DNA from: Paracoccaceae bacterium
GTDB taxonomy: Bacteria; Pseudomonadota; Alphaproteobacteria; Rhodobacterales; Rhodobacteraceae
Direction: 5' to 3'
Length of the DNA: 10,491 nucleotides
NCBI GenBank assembly: GCA_007119835.1
Contig: SKOX01000505.1
Coordinates: forward strand, 1-10,491
How positions within the stretch are numbered: position 1 is the stretch's first letter; the number at the start of each line of letters is the position of its first letter. Positions 7,981 to 10,491 of this stretch are shown here, one piece after another. The notes beneath the pieces were generated by a model, which saw only the letters and a list, made by a program, of their open reading frames with translations, had not been told where the DNA came from and searched no databases. The translations under genes and the position numbers were made by a program.

Positions 7981-8005
7981 AAAGCGGCGAACTGCTTTCG
8001 GTTCC
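7981..8005 (-). promoter_or_regulatory. Weak EcfG-like promoter match for the FAD-Rieske gene
   Basis: On the minus strand GGAAC (8005-8001) is followed by 16 bases and CTTT (7984-7981), one mismatch from the CGTT element. Position fits well: the start site would fall about 20 bases before ATG 7955, leaving just room for the ribosome site. The mismatch is in a conserved position, so this is only a candidate. Confidence 0.2.
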
Positions 8006-8313
8006 GGCGCGGCCTGCTTCCGGCCAGCATCCCCGTGGCGCAGCGAAGGGCATGCGGACGCCGCGATCGCATGCGCAAGGGCCCGAACCTTCGTGCGTAG
8101 ATGGTAGGGACAGCGACAGCGGGCAGTGGCTTTTCGGCATAACTTCCGGGACGAGAGGGTATCTTCGTCGACTGCCTGCCCGCGCGCCCGGCCTCACCGA
8201 ACGGCAGCAAGGCGGATCCCGCGTGGACGGGCCGTTTTTCGGGCTCCCTCGGTTACTTCGAAGGACTTCCGCAGTGAAAACGCGCTGCGCCGCGCCGTCG
8301 GGTGCGACCGGCT

Positions 8314-9437
<1,124 letters not shown>

Positions 9438-9444
9438 GGATTTC

Positions 9445-9475
9445 CGCGGGCGGGCCTTCCGGAGGTCCGCCCGCG
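9445..9475 (+). terminator. ilvC terminator hairpin
   Basis: A 13-pair stem, CGCGGGCGGGCCT (9445-9457) with AGGTCCGCCCGCG (9463-9475), includes one G-U pair and a TCCGG loop. It begins 8 bases after the ilvC stop, and only a short TGTTT follows. The strength and placement support a terminator despite the poor T run. Confidence 0.75.
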
Positions 9476-9530
9476 TGTTTCCGGGCGGGGCGGGCATCTC
9501 GGATCGGCGAGCGCGCCTGCACCCAAAAGG

Positions 9531-9544
9531 GTCCACACCTGGAC
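9531..9544. repeat. Short inverted repeat GTCCA-N4-TGGAC
   Basis: GTCCA (9531-9535) and TGGAC (9540-9544) form a dyad about 90 bases before the hemerythrin-domain gene. It is operator-sized, but five-base arms can occur by chance. Confidence 0.25.
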
Positions 9545-9575
9545 ACGCCGTAAGCCTCTGTAAGAAATCGCAGAA

Positions 9576-9586
9576 ACGGTTACCGT
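9576..9586. repeat. Short inverted repeat ACGGT-T-ACCGT
   Basis: ACGGT and ACCGT flank one T at 9576-9586, about 48 bases before the hemerythrin-domain start, where an operator or activator site could sit. It is not an FNR/NnrR-type TTGAT-N4-ATCAA box. The regulator is unknown and chance is possible. Confidence 0.25.
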
Positions 9587-9634
9587 GGTGGACTTGCGGC
9601 CAGGTCGGCTGATGCGCGCGCCGGTACGCCATAG

Positions 9635-10204
9635 ATGAGTGCCATGCAGGATCCCTTCGCCCTCGCCACCCGCACCGGCCTTCCCGACGCCCTGCGCGTT
9701 CTTCTCGAGGAGTACCCGCGGGAGGGCTGGGAGGGGCATGCGAATTTCGACGGGCTCATCCGCTTCTGGCTGGAGCGGCATCTCATGTTCCGCCGCCTCC
9801 AGGCGATGCTTCTCGCCGAGACGCAGCGGGGCCTGGATCGCAGCCGCGACCCGCGGCAGGTCGCGTCGCAGATCCACCGCCTTGCGGCGCTCTTCGTCAA
9901 CGAGTTGCACGGACACCATACGGTCGAGGACGTGCACTACTTCCCGGCGCTCGTGCGCCTCGAGCCGCGGCTCGAGCGCGGCTTCGCGCTCCTCGACGCC
10001 GACCATCACGCGCTCGACCCGATGCTGCACGGCCTCGCCACGGTGACCGACGCGGCCCTCAGCGCACCGGCCGGCACGACCAGCGAGATGGGCCGGCTCT
10101 ATGCGGAGCTTGCCCGGTTTCAGACGTTCCTCGACCGCCACCTGACCGACGAGGAGGAGATCGTCGTCCCCGTCATTCTCAAGCACGGCGCCGGCCTCGG
10201 CTGA
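9635..10204 (+). CDS. Hemerythrin-domain protein
   Basis: Small all-helical protein of the hemerythrin HHE family (189 residues), expected to hold a non-haem di-iron site. Relatives bind or sense O2, NO or oxidative stress, or help repair iron-sulphur centres. Which of these applies cannot be read here. Candidate ligands are H49 (LERHLMF), H94/H95 and E98 (HGHHTVED), H101 (EDVHYFP), H124/H125 (DADHHALD), and H169 with E173 (DRHLTDEEE). These follow the four-helix order of the family. The start is ATG 9635 or ATG 9644; a TAG directly before 9635 rules out anything earlier. Neither start has a clear ribosome site, so translation may be weak or leaderless. It follows the ilvC terminator and has its own 159-base upstream space with two short dyads, so it is probably a single-gene unit. 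Confidence 0.85.
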   Translation: MSAMQDPFALATRTGLPDALRVLLEEYPREGWEGHANFDGLIRFWLERHLMFRRLQAMLLAETQRGLDRSRDPRQVASQIHRLAALFVNELHGHHTVEDVHYFPALVRLEPRLERGFALLDADHHALDPMLHGLATVTDAALSAPAGTTSEMGRLYAELARFQTFLDRHLTDEEEIVVPVILKHGAGLG

Positions 10205-10212
10205 CGCTCCTA

Positions 10213-10241
10213 TGTGGCCGGTCTTCAGGTCTCCGGCCGCA
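10213..10241. terminator. Candidate hairpin at the hemerythrin/GNAT convergence
   Basis: TGTGGCCGG (10213-10221) pairs with CCGGCCGCA (10233-10241), with one G-U pair and an 11-base loop. It begins 9 bases after the hemerythrin-domain stop and covers the last codons of the convergent acetyltransferase gene. No T run follows, so termination in either direction is only plausible. Confidence 0.35.
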
Positions 10242-10491
10242 GGGTCTCCCGTGCGAAGACCTGGGTCGCCCGTCGCGCAAGATAGGAATTGTGCAGGCGC
10301 GACACGGAGAAGCTGATCACGACCTCAGATCCGTCGGTTTCAATCTCGGCGCCGCAGCTCACGCCAAGCCGGATCATCCCGCGATTGCGGGTCAAGGTCA
10401 GCGCCACGATCCGCTCCACGCCCCTGAGCGCGAGGAGCCGGGCGGCGGTCTGGACCATGTAGGTGCCGACACCGTTCCGGCGCCGCGTCAG
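10225..10491 (-). CDS. GNAT-type N-acetyltransferase, C-terminal part
   Basis: The minus-strand frame is open to the right edge and gives the last 88 residues of a protein whose start is outside. The ATG at 10458 is internal, because the residues before it (RRRNGVGTYM) form the acetyl-CoA pyrophosphate loop R/QxxGxG/A typical of GNAT motif A. The following helix (VQTAARLLALRGVERIVA) and strand, then NRGMIRLGVSCGAEIETDG, match the motif B pattern in which a small-side-chain glycine precedes the last strands (EVVISFSV). About 20 mostly polar residues trail the domain. The acceptor substrate cannot be inferred: small molecule, peptide N-terminus or protein lysine are all possible. The longer C-terminal domains of Pat-like enzymes look similar. 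It converges on the hemerythrin-domain gene with a 20-base gap. Confidence 0.65.
   Translation of the reverse strand: MTRRRNGVGTYMVQTAARLLALRGVERIVALTLTRNRGMIRLGVSCGAEIETDGSEVVISFSVSRLHNSYLARRATQVFARETLRPET

Noticed and set aside
8225..8250. Hairpin around a TTTTT run (GGGCCGTTTTTCGGGCTCCC)
   Set aside because: The arms pair over only three or four bases, with mismatches, and the T run is in the loop rather than after a stem.

Overview
The window is GC-rich chromosomal DNA. Codon third positions are almost all G or C, and the protein families fit an alphaproteobacterium, probably of the Hyphomicrobiales/Rhodospirillales type. Support for this comes from the betB-betA order, a short class I IlvC ending in a lysine-rich tail, and an exact GGAAC-N16-CGTT promoter match typical of the alphaproteobacterial general stress sigma factor EcfG. 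The genus cannot be named from this sequence.

Layout from left to right. (1) Positions 1-2917 hold the end of betB and all of betA, overlapping by one base. Together they oxidise choline to the osmoprotectant glycine betaine. A regulator such as betI would be expected just upstream, outside the window. (2) Positions 2918-3368 contain no intact gene. They hold a coding-like but start-less relic frame on the minus strand and an EcfG-type promoter match reading right. (3) Positions 3369-5402 encode an exported, very acidic S9-family serine peptidase. It is followed by a hairpin shared with the convergent gene. (4) Positions 5475-7955, minus strand, carry a Rieske-tailed FAD oxidoreductase (YhfW-like) and, 177 bases downstream of it, a glucose-1-dehydrogenase-like short-chain dehydrogenase. 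(5) Positions 7956-8414 are a 459-base divergent control region. (6) Positions 8415-9437 encode ilvC (valine/isoleucine/leucine synthesis), followed by a strong hairpin. (7) Positions 9635-10204 encode a hemerythrin-domain protein. (8) Positions 10225-10491, minus strand, hold the C-terminal part of a GNAT-type acetyltransferase that runs off the right edge.

The theme is housekeeping plus stress adaptation: osmoprotectant synthesis, a probable stress-promoter peptidase, redox enzymes and a di-iron protein. I see no tRNA, rRNA, CRISPR array, transposase, phage gene or defence cassette. No gene set here looks like a clearly new system. The most useful leads are the EcfG-type promoter match upstream of the peptidase, the minus-strand relic behind betA, and the FAD-Rieske fusion whose substrate is unknown.
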